From Megalobrama amblycephala (taxonomy: Eukaryota > Chordata > Actinopteri > Cypriniformes > Xenocyprididae): 64,000 nt of DNA. The DNA lies in contig NC_063061.1 of NCBI RefSeq assembly GCF_018812025.1, positions 38,085,366 through 38,149,365 of the forward strand, given 5' to 3'. Position 1 is the stretch's first letter, and each line of letters opens with the position of its first letter. This document shows, piece after piece, positions 61,961 through 64,000 of the stretch. A program made the translations under genes and the position numbers. The notes below the pieces were generated by a model. That model made no database searches, was not told where the DNA came from, and saw only the letters and a list, made by a program, of their open reading frames with translations.

Positions 61961-62528
61961 TGCCATCTCGCAATGTGAAAAATTATTAGATCCAGTTCCG
62001 AATTGTCAGAAAATAAATGTGAAGAAAAGTGCAAGATCTGTTGGTATGTCATCAAATCAATGTTACACTGTAATGTTGATTCAACATGACATTTCTCTTC
62101 TTTTATTTCAAAACAATAAATGGAAATTACTACTTTCCAAAAAAAAAGATAATTCTTACAAAAGTAAAAGGTGTGGTTTTGTCATAAATTGTTCCTTCAA
62201 TTTAGCTTTGAATTTTTAAATTTTATAAATTATTATCTAAATTAAACTACATGTATCATCTAAATTACCATCAGAATTTGGGTGTTTTGTACAATGTACA
62301 ACATTGTTCTCTGTAATTTATGAAACAATAAAATATTTTATTATTCTTAATTATGAATTTGGGGTTAGGGTTCTGTAATAAATTGAAATTTGTAATTTGG
62401 CTTTTATCCATCATATTATATGTTAACAATAAAGAAACAACAAACAAGCACATTTTTGTTAGTTTTTTGGGGGGGTATTTGATGAACAAAAGGCAGATAA
62501 GTTGAGTACAAATTACACAGTTTTTATT
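61893..62528. other. TRIM-G 3' region
   Basis: The TRIM-G frame would stay open here past the TAA at 61890-61892 for about 109 codons, to about 62219. The first 20 or so codons are a decayed repeat unit. The remainder is AT-rich and probably 3' UTR. Confidence 0.5.
62115..62120 (+). terminator. Candidate polyadenylation signal of TRIM-G
   Basis: AATAAA lies 223 bases after the stop codon, in 'aaaacaataaatgg'. Other AATAAA copies follow (for example near 62325), so the real site is undetermined. Confidence 0.4.
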
Positions 62529-62955
62529 TTAGGAAAGCTGGCAAAGCTGAGGGAGTGAAACGTGAAATGAAGGTGAGATCTTGTATTGTGCTGGAAGGTT
62601 TAGGGGATAGGTGACTTTCTTGAGCTGCCTCTGTACGGTGAAATGACCTATATAGCGGAGACTCTGCTTAGGCAGGGTAGGCGAAGAAATATGTCCTGGT
62701 GGATAACCACACCTTTTGTCAGGGCTGGTAACATGGAGTGTCTGCTCAATGGGCATTAGCTTGGGTCTTGTCTTTGCACTACCCGATTGTAGATTTGCAT
62801 GAGCTGAGTCCTATACCCTCTCGCTCTGCTGGAACCAGTGGTTAACAGCTGGAACCTCCGATGGCTCGCCGGACCATGGGAATAAGGGTGGTTGGAATCT
62901 AAGCACACACTGAAATGGAGTAAGCCCAGTGGGGGATTCGAGGAGAGAATTCTGG
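62529..62955 (-). mobile_element. Ty3/gypsy integrase C-terminal remnant, antisense
   Basis: On the minus strand, 62955-62820 encodes [10 protein letters not shown] and [14 protein letters not shown], and 62756-62529 encodes [13 protein letters not shown] and [13 protein letters not shown]. These are the conserved end of fish Ty3/gypsy integrases, just after the catalytic core. Stops and frame changes interrupt it, so it is a dead fragment. No LTR could be tied to it. Confidence 0.8.
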
Positions 62956-63830
62956 CTTCTTTTAACTGTGGTCTCTCAGTGTAAGTGCACGGACTGACTG
63001 TTGCACTCTATTACGCTAACTGACAGAGATAACCGTAAAAAAATCTAAATCAGCTGAATACCTTTAGCAGCTTTAAGAATTTACACTTCAATACTAAAAA
63101 TGTTTCTGTTACTTGCAATGAGTTTCTTTGTTCTTCATTTTATTTGGGCTACTGAATTTTCTCTTCAATGTCTGTTGATGGGAAAAACAATAACTTGTTT
63201 TTTTTTTTTAATGATTTATTGTTTGTATAATACATGCAACAATACATAAAACTGGAAATTTTGAATTGATTTGCCCTTTTAGTTATCTACTTATTTAAGT
63301 TAATTCAATGGGAAGACCACATTAGGTGAACTTGATAAAAAAAAAAAAAAAATTAGTTTGGCACCATAAGCAAGCCATAGAGATATTGGATTATAATACC
63401 TATACTTAGAATTTCAGAAATGTATTTACAAAAACAAATTCTATTCCATTCATGTAGTAGTAGTAGGCTTTTTTGTCTTCACGAGTCTTCCCGCCTTTCT
63501 CATGATGGTTCAGCCGTCTGTGAGCGAGAAGAAAATGCTAGTTAGTGCGGCTTAAATGGGAAATGAGCACCCACTTCTGATATTTATTCCTTGCGAACAA
63601 CATTTGTATAAAACAAATACGGCGACTTCATGCGTTTTAAACAACCCGATCTCACGGCAATTCATACGTATTAAAGTTAATACGAATGACCTACCCCAAA
63701 CCCCACCCCTAAACCTACCGTCACTGGGGCAAATTTTAGACAAATCGCACGAATTCGTACGAATTAGCCACCTAGTAAAATAAGTTCTAATTGGTCGTGA
63801 GATAGCGTTGGTTTTAAAGTACCTACCAGT
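62956..63830. repeat. Second copy of the dispersed repeat at 49746-50980
   Basis: It matches 49756-50640 nearly throughout and then holds a short version of the AACCCGATCTCACGGC MITE (63642-63820) whose right end reads GGTCGTGAGATAGCGTTGG. In the 50-kb copy the same MITE carries extra internal sequence. Confidence 0.65.
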
Positions 63831-63944
63831 TTAAAGTACATATATTTTTGCCCAAACTATTAAAAGATCATATGTATTAAAATAATCGATACTTAACTGA
63901 TTCAGAATATGGAAAATTGGTAAAACTGGTTTTGTTTCTCTCCT

Positions 63945-63947
<3 letters not shown>

Positions 63948-64000
<53 letters not shown>
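63948..64000. repeat. (AT)n microsatellite at the window edge
   Basis: AT repeat running off the end of the window. Confidence 0.95.

Overview
The window looks like teleost nuclear DNA, most likely from a cyprinid (zebrafish or carp relatives). Coding exons are short and GT-AG bounded. Most other sequence is DNA-transposon and LTR debris, including a Tc1-type element and foldback elements of the kind common in cyprinid genomes (for example those beginning TTAAAGGGATAGTTCACC). Nothing bacterial or viral is apparent.

The genes form one tandem cluster of seven TRIM-family copies, all on the + strand, called TRIM-A to TRIM-G here. They resemble the fish TRIM35-like group. The shared plan is a RING plus B-box2 first coding exon (393-402 bp), then 96-, about 231-, 23- and 113-119-bp coiled-coil exons, then a last exon. 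In this family the last exon normally encodes a PRY-SPRY (B30.2) domain. I see no B30.2 sequence in the window. The last exons instead encode short or repetitive tails that differ between copies: an 18-residue repeat (A), a short unique tail (B), a proline-rich 24-residue repeat (C, contracted in E) and a 23-residue repeat (G). A, B, C and G have intact predicted frames (696, 327, 397 and 491 residues). D lost exons 2-4, E has a 1-bp frameshift and F is a decayed first exon.

Layout: 1-2.1 kb, LTR remnant and a DNA transposon that splits the TRIM-A promoter region; 2.2-8.6 kb, TRIM-A and a 62-unit minisatellite; 8.6-17.4 kb, repeats including a 2,141-bp tandem duplication; 17.4-30.9 kb, TRIM-B and TRIM-C; 33.1-45 kb, a diverged copy of that two-gene block (D and E, both broken), with a Tc1 element; 45-53.6 kb, repeats; 53.6-61.9 kb, TRIM-F (dead) and TRIM-G; 62-64 kb, repeats including an antisense Ty3/gypsy integrase remnant.

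Every copy has an ISRE-like motif (GAAAGTGAAACT or a 1-2 base variant) 12-65 bp before the start codon or its former position. This suggests a cluster of interferon-responsive E3 ubiquitin ligases that keep the RING/B-box/coiled-coil part while the C-terminal tail changes quickly by repeat expansion. Family assignment and motifs are read directly; interferon regulation and tail function are inferences.
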